64,000 nt of DNA from Glandiceps talaboti (taxonomy: Eukaryota; Hemichordata; Enteropneusta; Spengelidae), in contig NC_135566.1 of assembly GCF_964340395.1 (NCBI RefSeq), positions 13,852,501 to 13,916,500 on the forward strand, written 5' to 3'. The translations under genes and the position numbers were made by a program. Of this stretch, positions 1 through 12,785 are shown piece by piece. A model generated the notes under the pieces. The model was not told where the DNA came from, did no database searches, and saw only the letters and a list, made by a program, of their open reading frames with translations. Position 1 is the first letter of the stretch. Each line of letters opens with the position of its first letter.

Positions 1-936
1 ACATTAACCACGAAGAAGATTCCCCAGCTGACAACTATTTCAATTACACTTCCCTTGTTAACCTAGGTGAAAAGCAATCACGGACGAACACGATTTGGGA
101 TGACTACCGATGTCGATGACGCTGTCGGGTGTAGATTGCATTAAAACGAGATGTTTGGGAACATGTATGCACAACAGTTAACGTTATATTATAGAACGTA
201 TTGTAGTCGTCTGACGTTCATGTTAGAGTCTGTGTAATTGTATGTTGTATTGTATATGTATTTTATAGCTGCAATGTTGTTTTAAGTTAACTGTTGTTTG
301 CAGTTGTTTGGCAGAGCTATGGAAAAAATATGTCCAATGCAAAAGAGTCGCTATGGACACATTGTTAGGATAACACGAAAGCCAGAACCTGGCACTGAAT
401 CTTTTTATGCAAATACTCACACTGGTAACGTAGCGACTGTGAGAAGTATATGTAAAAGTACACTAGTAAGAAGAGAATTTACGAACAGATTGAGACATCA
501 CGGGATTGACCCGTAGGTGCCTGGATGTCCAGGCACTACAATATGTGGTGTTTGATTGGATTAACTTGGATGAGGTTAACATTTTAATCAAAGTGCCTTT
601 TATGAATATTTACCATAGTTTACAACCATTGCGCTAAGCTACTTTGTCAGTTTAAGCTGACCCTGATTCATCATGATGAAAAAGCGACTTAATTTCGATC
701 ACGAGCCAAGTAGCATAATACACTCATTGTTAATAATGAACAGAAACCTGTAGCTAGGTGGCGCTAGCAAACAAGGCAACGAAAGATGATCTATTTTTAC
801 GGAGAGCGAATTTTCATATTTACTTCTCACATCGTGACGTTATGAGGAATATATTTATCGATACAACTAGACATTTTCACCCTGGATGGAGACCCTTTGC
901 ATATGACTAAACCTTTGGTTCAAGTAAATGTTTCGT
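1..936. other. No gene seen
   Basis: AT-rich sequence. The 72-residue open frame at 298-516 has no recognisable domain or splice context. Confidence 0.6.
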
Positions 937-1074
937 GTTAAATTTGCGGATGACACTACCGTCACTGGCTTTAAAGAACAACAATAAGACTGCATACTGG
1001 GAACAAGGAAGTCAGTGTGCTGATAATAACTAAGAACTGAATGTTGACAAGACCAAAGAAATCTAGCACTTATG
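937..1074 (+). pseudogene. Reverse-transcriptase fragment of a non-LTR retrotransposon (L2/CR1-like)
   Basis: One plus-strand frame reads VKFADDTTVTGF at 937-972, the catalytic FADD box of LINE reverse transcriptases. After a small shift it continues NNNKTAYWEQ and ELNVDKTKEI, with an in-frame stop between. The order FADD, AYWEE, LNVxKTKE is that of L2/CR1-type elements. Only about 140 bases remain, and it is not functional. Confidence 0.72.
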
Positions 1075-2400
1075 AACATGTAAAATGTATAAGTAATCTC
1101 GAGTGAATGTATATTTGGTCGTTTTATGTAAAAAACAAAACAAAACAAAATAGTTACAGCTAGAACAGGTTGAGACTAAATAAAGTATAGTTGTATTGGA
1201 CATAAAAAAAACTCAAATTGGTACTCAAATACTAGTGTCATGAATCCAGAATTTATTAAGTATGAATATTGAGAAAGGCCAAGTACTCAAAGGATTTGCG
1301 AGGAGCGAATAGTCTGTGTAATAAAAAAAAAACAATTTGCTAAACACGAGAATGCCCTCGAGATGGTAAATTAAAGAACACTTGAATGATGTCTAAGGGA
1401 TTCTGAAAACGAGGACACGAAACCACGTTATACCTGCCTAGCGTTCACTATTGTCTATAAACGAGACCATACCATCCAGAATATTTGATAAATATTTTGC
1501 AATATGTAAACGAGGAATGAGATGAATTCTTAAAAGTCACCCCCTTCTCATATTGTGTGACATTTCTGATATAGTATTTGAAATATGTTTGGATGTGCCA
1601 TGAACAAAATGATCGTATAGGGAAAATGTATGTTTTTAAGGGGGGCATTTTGGTGCAATTTTTCTGTCTTAATGGACACGCCAGCAATGATGACACATAC
1701 TTAGAGTGGCAAAGAGTTTGACCCGTGACCTTTAAGGTACTATATAGAAGAGGTGATTGCATAAATAAATAATTGGTAATCCTAATAGGTGGGTCACTTG
1801 ATAAAATGCCTGTGACATAAATATTAACTGCCATCAGTTTGTTCAGATTATCGAGTCACGGTTTGTGCACTGACACACTAAAACTTTAATCACAGTAGCA
1901 AAAAGCAATTTGTTCTACTAACCGTCTACAAAACCAGCGAACAATTATAAACTATCTGTTGTGACATAAGAATGACCCTACCTTTAGAGAACTAATCACG
2001 CAATGTACTCTACAAAAGTTTCAATTCATAGTGATCACATGCAACATCACGTTTGCTTTGAAATGAAATCTAAAGTCTGGTGATTATGGCGCCAATCTTT
2101 GTGAAGGCTCTATACTGATTATTTGAAAGAAACTTGAATCGTCAAGGAAGAAAATGATAGAATTTTATGAAGTCACACACATTAAAGTCGTCTGGCGGAT
2201 TATAGGTCTTTATAAGTGAACCATTAGCTTGTTCAAAGGATTTCTTACGAATACAAGCTAAAGTTCCACAAAGGTACAGCTTCACCAGTCCTCTCGAGCT
2301 TTCAAATATGGTAGTTGTAAAGGTGTTCGTGATATCCATATTCTGTTGACCTTGTACTGAATGAACTTACTACAGTCGAAGCGTCGTTTTCTTTTTCTTT
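1075..2400. other. No gene seen
   Basis: AT-rich intergenic DNA with scattered short frames and no homology I recognise. Confidence 0.6.
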
Positions 2401-2611
2401 TTAAAATAGCATGGGAGTTGTCGTCAACTTATTCTAGTCATTTTCACTTGTATGAATTCTCATCTGTGTATCCTTGAATTTACAGAATAATGCCTAGAGA
2501 CATTCTGTTAAAATAGCATCGAAGCTGTCCTCACAACTCAGTCATTTGCACTTTTATGAACTCTCATCTGTGTATCCTTGAATATATAGAATAAATCCTA
2601 GAGGCATTCTG
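2401..2611. repeat. Imperfect tandem duplication, two units of ~105 bp
   Basis: Units 2401-2507 and 2508-2611 both begin TTAAAATAGCAT and share ATCTGTGTATCCTTGAAT and end in AGRCATTCTG. They differ by substitutions and small indels. Confidence 0.85.
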
Positions 2612-3286
2612 TCACTGTTAGTTTGTACGTGGGTTGACACTGGTGTACGGGGGATATATTGCAGTAGTATCCTGACAAATGCTTGTCATAAAACATGGCG
2701 ATTTAATTGCACTACACTCGAATCAATTCCAGTTTGTACACATCGTGCACTGAGCACAAATAATTCAATTTTGAAACAGAAACGTTCATGACGTCATCAT
2801 TCGAATTTTAATGTTTTCAACAAATCACGTACCAATGGAAGCCATTTGAATAAAATAAACCAACAAAAATCTTACTAGCATTGCCTCTTTTCATCGGGTG
2901 ACAAAATTCTTACAAATGTAACAATTGCATTTCATCTAATTGTTTCAAGAAAATCATAAATCTACCTAGCGCACAGTGTTTGATGGCCATACTTAACTGA
3001 GAATTTAATTTGAACTGAGAATGTATTGGCGTTTTCCTGAACACAGAAAAATACAGTGTGAAGGCTTTTGTTTAAGAGATCCAACTTTAAGAAGCACAAC
3101 ATTGACATCATATTGTATGTAATCGTCCTTTTCAATTTCTTCACAGGCTTGAAGGTTTTTTTTCTTCTATTAATGGACATTTCTGGATTGTGTATTAATA
3201 TTGCATGGCCCCCTCAACGACCAGGTTACAATTATACCACAGAGAAGTAGTTGGTGTAATGAACTTGGATTAAGAGAGGAGAGGGT

Positions 3287-3569
3287 AATGGATGGACGGA
3301 CGGGTGGAGTGGATGGATGGATGGATGGCTGGATGGGTATGTATGTATGTATGTATGTATGTATGTATGTATGTATGTATGTATGTGTCTGTAGGTGGGT
3401 GGGTGGATGGGTGAGTGGGTGTGGGCGGGCGGGCGGGTGGACGGATAGATGGATGGATGGATGGATGGATGGAAGGTTGGATGGATGGATAGAGGAAGGG
3501 ATAGACATTATATGACAAGCAGACATACATACATACATACATACATACATACATACATACATACATACA
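3287..3569. repeat. Compound microsatellite (GGAT/GTAT/GGGT/GGAT/ATAC)
   Basis: Successive tetranucleotide blocks: GGAT, GTAT (to 3384), GGGT/GGGC, GGAT (3439-3490), then ATAC (3524-3569). Long frames on both strands here are repeat translations. Confidence 0.95.
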
Positions 3570-4731
3570 GCTAGATAGACGAGATCTCCACTTCAGACGA
3601 GATATTTAGGCAAGGCCTTCATGTGGGTACTGGTAAACTTACGTTTCGTTGTCAATCCATTACAGACTGTAGCTTCTCTTTCACTAATAGCTGTAATATC
3701 ATTTTACCTTCGAATTCCTATTTTATAAATAGCCATCGCAATAACATGACAGGAGTCAAAAGAAAGACAACGTTTCAATCATCTTTATTGGCCTGTGGAA
3801 TGAAATCTTACAAGTAAGAGTGGGTATTGAAACAGTGTATGGCATCAGCTAAAATGATGATTGCATCAAAATTGAAAAGAAGTCTTGTAAAAAGACCTTG
3901 GATCTGAGCTATTAGGGTAACGTAGTCGAATACAAGGTGAACAGCGGTGAGTACTTCCTGACTCTGTTGGTGCACAACCCATCAGTGACTAGTGGCGACC
4001 TTCGGTCGCTCTTAAAGTAAACAGGCTAGCTCGAGGGTCTTGTAGCTCTTAGATTGATTGAGTGGAGCTTGCTATTTGGCACTGCCTTGCATGTGTTGGT
4101 CTCTTATGGACGATATAACGCCACGTTGTTTATGTTGAATCATGGATAGCCATGACTATATATAATGTTATGATTAATAATTAATTCGCAATAAAAGATC
4201 AACATCTTGGGAAAAATGTATCTTAAAAGTTTATCAATTTCTAAAATCTGACTTTTCTTATTTTGCATCTTAACATTTCTGTTTTATTTTCCACTAGACA
4301 ACATTCGTTATATGCAAATATATATCTCCTATTTCATGTAACTTTGAACCCGACTGATTGCAGACTGCAAACAGGAAATTGAGAATACAGTGCCCTCGCT
4401 CAAATTAGGGGTATCATCACCTCATTGTACCGTTTCTTAAGAGCTTTGTCCCTTAGTATTCTGTAGAAGTGTAAATTAGGGAAGCTTTTCGTATTGTTCA
4501 GACATCGAGGAAATGCCCTATGATTAACTGAGTAACCTATACCATGTATACCCCCAAGGTACACACAAACCGGAAGTAGAGCGCCACCATGGCAAATTTT
4601 AGAAAGGCACATGAGTCAATGACATACACGTTGCCTTAAACAATTAGCAACCAACAGCTTTATATAGCTGCATCACACAAACTAAGAACTATGTTTGAGG
4701 ATTAATATTTATTGTAATGAAAATTGTTTAA
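3570..4731. other. No gene seen
   Basis: Intergenic, with a short perfect hairpin GCGACCTTCGGTCGC near 3996. No exon with supporting homology. Confidence 0.55.
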
Positions 4732-4793
4732 TAGCGGTCGAATGGTTAAAGAATTTGGGTCCGCAAAAATGCCGCAAGTCGAGTCTCGTCGCT
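4732..4793 (+). mobile_element. tRNA-derived SINE head (tentative)
   Basis: GGTCGAATGGTTAAAG (4736-4751) resembles the A box and D arm of serine/leucine tRNAs. AGTCGAGTCTCG about 30 bases later is a degraded B box. AGCG at the start can pair with CGCT at 4790-4793. Too degenerate for a working tRNA. A B-box-like GGTTCAAATCC on the minus strand at 4846-4856 may belong to the same or a neighbouring element. Confidence 0.42.
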
Positions 4794-5202
4794 GTAATGT
4801 ATTTCTGAATGGTTAATAATATCTCAGTTAGAATAGGATTTGAACCTGAAATATGTCCCTGTCAGTGGACCCAGCGGTATGACTAGGGGACCTGGTAGGA
4901 TAGAATTTCATATTTGAAGGATTTTATTCACGGTTATAGATTGTACGCTCCATCGGTACTGGGGAAGTTTAAAGGACCACTGTGCAATCATTGGTGCGTG
5001 TGGGGATAATAACTTTAATGTAATGAGTTTTGGGCAATGTTGTTAGAAACCGCCATATAAACTTACATTATTCAATTACATTAATTGAAGACCTGACGGG
5101 TGAGAAATCAATTTCCGCAAAGTAAATGAAAACCACCATGTACCAATTCAATGCTTCGGTTCAAATCATTCATTGACCATAAACTCAACATAATGTTAGT
5201 GT

Positions 5203-7455
5203 GTGTCAGTTTTACATCTCGTCGAATAACAGAAGTTTCGTGATTAGCGAGTCTTTCAATCGATATCGTGCTTACTAAAGACTATCTTGCTTACTCCATT
5301 TCCGAATATCATACAAATCAACCCTTTCCAACTGATAATTTCCAAAGAATATTTTGTGGCATATAACGTAAGAATAAAGATTAATTTTGTTGAGACGGCG
5401 TTTCAAACGTAAAAACGCTGGTTAGAATCCATCATGTTTATCAGGATTTTGCCACTGTTCCTATTATCCATGTTGAGTACTTCGAGTCCCTCGACATCCA
5501 GGCAAAGTATTCCTCGATATCCAGGCACCAACATGGCCATTTCCATGCTGTATTGATTTGATATTGGCGATGAAGCTATACCGTACATGCAATTGATTAA
5601 ATCAGAACACGTTTTGTCGAGCCTTACAGCCATAAGATAAAGTTGGGTTCTCAATCAAGTATATGATGACAAGCACATAACTAGATTGTAATCAACGTTG
5701 TAACAGTGTCACCCTATTGCTACTAGTACTACGTGACTGCATAATCAATGAATTAACTACAGACGTGATATTGCCTGTAGGTGGCACTAGACTCGTTTCA
5801 TGCATGTTCACCTTTGCTTGTACGCAGTGTTGACGTGTACGTATGTATTTATATACAAACCCAGACTACTGTAAAAAACAAACGAACTACCCAAGTTGCC
5901 GCTGAAAAGTACTGCATTCAAAGCACGTGTTTATTTGCTTGTTGGTACAAATAAAAATCAAAAGTTCAAATTTTCTTTTCATTCTTAAACGTGCACTAGC
6001 TGCAACTGGGACATTTTTTTCATCAAATTACCAAAGATATACATTCACTAAAAAAATTGTCAGTTACTCATAAAATGGCTTTATATCTAGTAATTAGCGG
6101 TCAATATTATTTGTAGTTAGTGTAGTGGCAAGTGTAAATCTTGAGTGAAAGCTCGGTTTTGAATTTGTCACCATGTTAAAACTGTACTAGTTGTAATAAC
6201 TGGGGTATGATTTTTCAATATATATTAAACGAATTTTTTTACATACCAATAATTAGTTATTGTTATTGTTAATCGGTGGTTGATTATACAATAGTAGTAC
6301 AGAAACAGGTTAAAATCATGATCACCGTTGAGGGTGCTGATTTTTCGGTGCGGACCCAAAAATCAATTTGATTTGATTTATCGTGTATATAGCTACAACA
6401 AATATGATTACTAACAGGTGATACTGTTCAAGAGGTACAATATTATGAATAAAGTATTGTACCTAACAAAACAGCTTTTTTAATGTTCTAGTTGGAGCTA
6501 GTGCACCTTTAAGCGTACTTTTTTTTAAACATATAATTCAGTTATAATTGTTGTGCTTATTCTGTTCAGAACTACGGTTTATAGAGGAAGCTGCAAAATA
6601 AGTAACACACAAATCAGATAGAATTATGGAATTTGCCGATAAGTAAACTATTCTACAGCGTGCTGACTCATTGCAATATTGATGCGTATTTATCTGTACT
6701 AAATAAAGCTTATGACGTGATGCGCCGCGTCGTCATTATGTTTTGGGTAAATTTAGCAGTCCAAAACGATCTAGCTTTTAAATCCCATTGCTCGTACCAG
6801 TACGTTATGGATCTGAAACGAGAGAGAGAAAACAAAATGTAATGAATAATAAAAACAATGGTAAATACATCATGATCCCTTTGTGGAACCGTTTTAACAC
6901 ATGTTTATACATGTTTTAGTGTAAAACCGAAATGCTGTCTGTAACTGTCTATGCGTAGAGTTTAACAATAGGTCACTTCAACGAACCGAGTTTTTTTTCG
7001 GGTTTATAGTAAAATGCGTATCTGATGCAAGTCGTGGTCCTGGAAACTAACATCTGAAAATCTCCCAAATTTTGCCATATAAAATTTTGACCCTTTATTT
7101 TGAGCTATTAACAGAATTGTTGGGATTTGTTTCTAGGAAATGAACAATCTTTTATTTTCCCATGGAGTTAACAAAGTATTCGGCAGCCATGTTTTAAAAC
7201 GGCTTGATTATGATACGATTTTCACAGTTTTGTATTGTGATATGTAATTATTTTCTTGACTTTAACTGAAAAAGGGTTTGAGTTTTCGTAAATAGTAAAG
7301 GTTTAAGATTTTTATTTTGAGGTGCATGCTATAATAGCACATCGTTAATGAAGATCATAACTAGAATTTCACTCGTACCAACGAAAATACCCAGATGCAA
7401 AGCAAACTTTCTCACAACGATCACGATATTCGGGTACTTTATTATTTTAAAAAAC
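5203..7455. repeat. R1 repeat, copy 1 (2.25 kb)
   Basis: Colinear with 14138-16366 over its whole length, with frequent small indels and an overall match that looks near 90% by eye. Both copies begin at TGTGT(C/T)AGTTTTACATC and end just past GGRTACTTTATT. Parts recur at 28138-28330 and 35420-36615, so it is a dispersed repeat. No terminal repeats or transposase were recognised. A minus-strand frame (5403-5654) is conserved between the two long copies. Confidence 0.9.
7438..7443 (-). promoter_or_regulatory. AATAAA at the R1 end, possible poly(A) signal of gene A
   Basis: AATAAA on the minus strand, 78 bases after the stop that would be reached by reading through the exon 6 donor. The hexamer lies in the end of R1 copy 1, and R1 copy 2 has it too, so it came with the repeat. 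Its use by gene A is inference. Confidence 0.35.
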
Positions 7456-7559
7456 CAAATTTTGTTAGTTTGATATGCTCTGCCTATGTTTGTTGAATAT
7501 AGATTACTGACATTTCATTGCTAAACCCAACAATGGCTAGAAATATGCAGCTGAATTAC

Positions 7560-7625
7560 CTGTACATGAGGAGGTGTTTGCAGCAAATAAACCACCATAT
7601 CAGCTATATCAGCTGTTTTTAACAA
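7560..7625 (-). CDS. DHRS11-like: Gene A exon 6 (residues 219-240)
   Basis: Acceptor TTTTCAG|TTGTTA, donor CAG|GTAATT, 22 codons: LLKTADIADMVVYLLQTPPH then VQ. It is clearly homologous to gene B exon 6. A fragment of repeat R1 begins about 100 bases downstream. Confidence 0.82.
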
Positions 7626-10600
7626 CTGAAAATGTGTAAACATAACAAAAACATCACACTTATAATTTTACCCATGACAAATTATATATTGGCAGGTATT
7701 GACACATTTTAGCCAGTGGTTCCAAACTATGAAAGCCAGTCGGTACAAAACACGGGTACAAGCCAGGTATAGGCCAGACCAGGCCAGGCCAGGTATCGAC
7801 TGAATGTTTTTGGGGATTCACATGGGTGCATTCAAAAAGTAAAATTGTTTTGCCAATTGCACATAAAAAGTCTGGGTAAACGAGACTAACATATACGTTG
7901 CATCAAAAGCCAATGAAAATTGGCGCAAAAAATCAGGCCAGGGGATCAGTACATTCTATGCTTTGTAAATTGTGAATTTCCATCATTGGTTTGTGATAGG
8001 CGTTCCTTCCATATGGAAGTGTTAAATTTTGAAGTGATTTTTATGAATGTTTATCAATCTTTTTACTCAAACGATTGGGGACAATGTTCCATTTAGCATA
8101 GAATAGATTCTAGCCTTTACAAACCCCATGTTAAAGGAATATTGAAAAGTAATTAGAAGCCCGTGTTCAGGATTTTCCTCTCTGGGTAGTCCATCCCTGC
8201 TGATCCTGTGGATATAGGTCTAAATTTAACCTAGACTCTTGTTGTTGTTCGCGCTCTGTCAATATTTATGCCGACAAATCATATTGTCAGGGTAGCATAA
8301 ATTAACTCAATTGTAAGGTCTGAGATTTTAGATTTATTAAACTAAACAAACCTTTGTTTCGCTGCGGACTCTCTTGGCTTGTTCTTCTCCGTAAAGAATA
8401 AAGTGGAAGTTCGTGTCAACGTCAGAGGGCGATATAGACTGAAAGATAGACAAATATAGTGAACTGCTAGACCAGTTTACTTTGATAGATTAGCGCACGT
8501 ACACTCACTAGAGATGAGAATAGAATCATTTACAAAACAGATTTAAGCTGAATGCTTCCCTTAAGGGCAAAACCATAGATTGTTGGGCCTACACACATTG
8601 TTGGAATATAACATTCTAAACTATAGCTATTATACATGATGTACCACTTAATTGGAAAATTAATTACATCAAACTAAATGGAATTTGAAGGTTGCACAGT
8701 TAACATATTGCCTAATTATTAAAAAAATACATTGCTTGTGCAAATTAACCATATAGATTATAAGTTACATCAAGCTGTAAATGACATATGCACTTCTTTA
8801 CCATCGACCGTCAACACATATACAAAATTATCTGACATTTGAAGTTTGCATTCTTAAGAAATAGCCTAATTACCGAAAATCATTAATCATGCAAATTAGT
8901 CATAAAAGTAAAAACTATATCAACAAGCTTAGAGGTTGTACGCTTTGTCATGGTTGATGTATGTGCCAAATTTTTATTGGAATTCAAAACTTGAATTCCA
9001 AAGATATAGCTTAATTACTGAAGATCATTAATTATTCAAATTACTCATTATAAGTAAATACTTGACTATGTCAACAAACTTGTGCGCATTGTTATGGTTA
9101 GTACATGCACCAAATGCTATGAAATTTGAAGCTTGCATTGTTAAGATAAAGCCGAATTACCGAAAGTCATTAATTATGCAAATTATTCATTAAATCAACA
9201 AACTTTATAGGACATATGCGCTTAGTTATGTTTAACTTATGTATTAAATTATATTGAAATTGAAGTATGCATTTTTACATGATTTTCACAAACATTAGTA
9301 AACTGATAAGAACATCGCATGAATCTATACACATCAGAGACGCTTCCGAACAACCTAGGCCTGTTGTTTTATTAGTGGTGGACAATGAAAACTGACTTTG
9401 AAAGTGTCGAAAATTCTTATCACACTATCAAACTATCATGCCTTGATACAAAACAACAGCAGTGCCTCTTATGTTAGTTCATGGTAGGTTCTTAGCACTT
9501 TGTTGAAGTATGTGAAAGTTAATCTTATGTATAGTAGTACGTCATATGACTGATTTTCACAAACAGTAGTAAACTGATAAAAGCATCGCGTGAATCTACA
9601 GGCCCTTGCTATTATTTATGAATAAATACATTATCAATACATGTCTGCTTGATAGTGTGATAAGGAGAAGACTTTACGACACCTTCAAAACCCATTTTAA
9701 TTGTCCTCTACTTATCAAAAGACATTCTGATCAGTGACATCACTAAACACCTAGTGTAAGGGTCGTAGACCGGTTACAAGTAAGATGCAAAGTCAAATCT
9801 AAAGACAGAATGAAACGAATATGGGTATTAAACTTGACTAACCGAAATTTTAATGCCTGAATTTAACTCCCCTAATTCTTGTCTGAGTCCCTCAGTAAGA
9901 CCAGTTACCATATGCTTCGTTCCAGCATAGAAATTCGCTTCGGGAAGGTTCATGCAAATGCGATGTCCGGAAGTACTAAAAACTCAATGCAAAATAAAAC
10001 TGATGGAATGTACAAAAATACCAAAATACAATGCTCCTGCTAATTTGCCGGACAGGACTCGCCAAACCCTCCATACCTGCTGTACCAGCTTCCGATCGAC
10101 CGCAATGGGGGCAGACTATGAGATACGTAGGGATGGTGTTGAACTTGACTTGTGGATCAAAAAACTAGACAAACGCATCATTGGTATACAGAGAAAAGAG
10201 CAACAAGTCGTCCCAAGTATATATCAACAGCTGTCTGAACTGGCTATTCATATCATTACAGGACAATAGCTGCTGTCTCCAGTATATATGTGTAACAGAC
10301 TCATCGATCAAGAGGAGCTTAGTCTCTTCGAAATATTTGGGTTAGAACTGTATAGTGTACGGTATTATTTACATACAGAACCTTGGTGTAAAGTTGTATA
10401 TATACATTTTATATAGTTATATATCGTGATATATAATTATATTTATATAAACTGAATATATGGAAAATGTCTATGCTGGAGTAAACAGTGCTCAATACAT
10501 GTATGTAGGGCGGTGTAAATAATACAGTATCAAACAAAATACACACCCGTCCAGTCGTTAATTCCATTTCACGTGATGTGGGTGCTATCGTGGAAGTTGG

Positions 10601-11305
10601 CTATTAATATATATCTATTTTGATGGCGGTACTATGATATAAAATGTGAATGTTTATTCAGTAAATTCGATTTGTCAGCATATAGGATGCATAGCTTTTC
10701 GGTCAGGCAAAGGTCACACCGCTTTGATATATACGAATCATTAGGAAGTCGCATGTGTGATGATTGACCAGTCAATCCTACTCTTGGCCCTTTCCCCTTT
10801 AAGTTCCAGACATGTGTTGATAGCTCAGTACAGCTGTGGTATCTCTTATTAGTGAGGTATTATTTGTGACTTTCATAACAGGTTTTGAAAGTGTTATCTA
10901 TGTAACCGATTGTTTGCTGATATCGTCCGTCCTGACATTACCACTGTTGATAAGATTTTATTAGATAGGCACTGGAATGGTCAATCACTACATATGCAGC
11001 TTTCTATTCAAAATCGAAGCGGTGAGAACGTTGCCTGGCAGAAAAGTTATGCATCACATAATCATATATGTCGACAAATCGAATTTATTAAATATATTAA
11101 ACGTTCAGAATTGATATCGAAGTGCACACATCAAAATATAGATATATTGACCAACTGTATCCACTGTGTCACCCATATCACGTAAAATGGATTTTTTTTA
11201 ACTTTGAAATTTGAAACTTCATAGAACTATATCGTTAGTCCTCTGATGATCGCACCAGCGTGAAACACTGTATAACGGCCCATGTGCATCTTGCTTGATA
11301 CTGTA

Positions 11306-11379
<74 letters not shown>

Positions 11380-12278
11380 GCGGTGTGTGTTTGATTTGTG
11401 GGTGAAAGCGAGTCCATATGTTACTCTGTGTGTCTATGTGTAATGTACGTACCTGATAATATGTATGATATGACCTTCCTCTACGTTCTTCTCTTGCATT
11501 TGTTTCACAGCTTCTCTGGTACAAATACAAAGTGCTAAGACGTTAACCTGTGAAGGATATAATACGAAAAATATGCCCGTCTAAAAAGTAAATATTACAA
11601 TGAATTAACCAGCAATGGACATTGAATTTATGGCCATGTAAATTGCTATCTTGGATTTAGTTCTTGATAACTTTTACCAGAGTCTTATCACTTAATGAAT
11701 AGTTCAGATTACTGCGAATTACTACAAAGAAGTGACACAATAGTACAATAATTTCATCCCTCAAGCTGACTGAACATTTTGAAGTTTACAATTATCAAGT
11801 TATAATTTTTCAGACGTACATCTAACATTTCCTTCCAGTCTTCTGTACTTCCTTTCAGTAAGCTGGCAAATTGGCAAAGCCCTGCACAGTTGATACAAAT
11901 GTCGACGCCACCATGATTTTTCTTGATTTCTTCAAACATAGCAAGAATTTCATGCTCGTGTCGAAGGTCACATTTCATTGGATGAAACTGCCCTTGGCCT
12001 TTCGTATCACTAGTATCCAGTAACTTCTAATATTAGACAATTGAGAAGAAAGGTAAACATATCAACGGGAAGGGTATCTGAAACAATATTTTGTACACGT
12101 CAATTTACTAGGTATATACAGGGGAATATTGACACATTCTTTGCACACATCTGACACATGCATGTACATGCAAGCAAACAATGTGCATCATTGTAAAGTG
12201 CGGAACGACAACTGATTATGACAAATGTACGCATGCAAGCACGCCCAAACAAACAAATAAACAAACAAACACACACAT

Positions 12279-12312
<34 letters not shown>

Positions 12313-12702
12313 TCACAAATACATACATACACCTACCTACCTACCAACATATATATACCTCACATATACAGACAAATATATTGTGTGGGGGAATGTCAGT
12401 ATGTGTGCATTTACATATACAGTACAAGATACAAAATACAAGAAAACTTTATTATCTCACGTAGAGAAATTATGGTGATGTGAATCCATACATTAAACAC
12501 ATATTAAAGATAAAGATACAATAAATACAATATAAAATGTACACACTTTTTATGTCTTAGAAATGAAATACAACCGTCAGGTGATGACCTACTACACATA
12601 CTGCCTTGATAACCTATGAGAAAGAATGTTGATTCAAAACGACGGGATTTAATTCTTCTATCAGGACTGTTGGACTGTTCTACTCATTACTTTTGCACAC
12701 AC

Positions 12703-12785
<83 letters not shown>

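Noticed and set aside
298-516. 72-codon plus-strand frame near the left edge
   Set aside because: No recognisable domain, no splice or expression signal, and of a length expected by chance.
3940-4010. Possible gene A exon 7 on the minus strand (a GCAPTES-like reading)
   Set aside because: Only the PTE tripeptide matches. The acceptor is weak, the expected VHDIVVR part is absent and there is no stop at the right place.
9952-10269. 105-codon plus-strand frame with balanced composition
   Set aside because: It overlaps gene A exon 4 on the other strand. No domain or homologue is recognisable and there is no second copy to compare.
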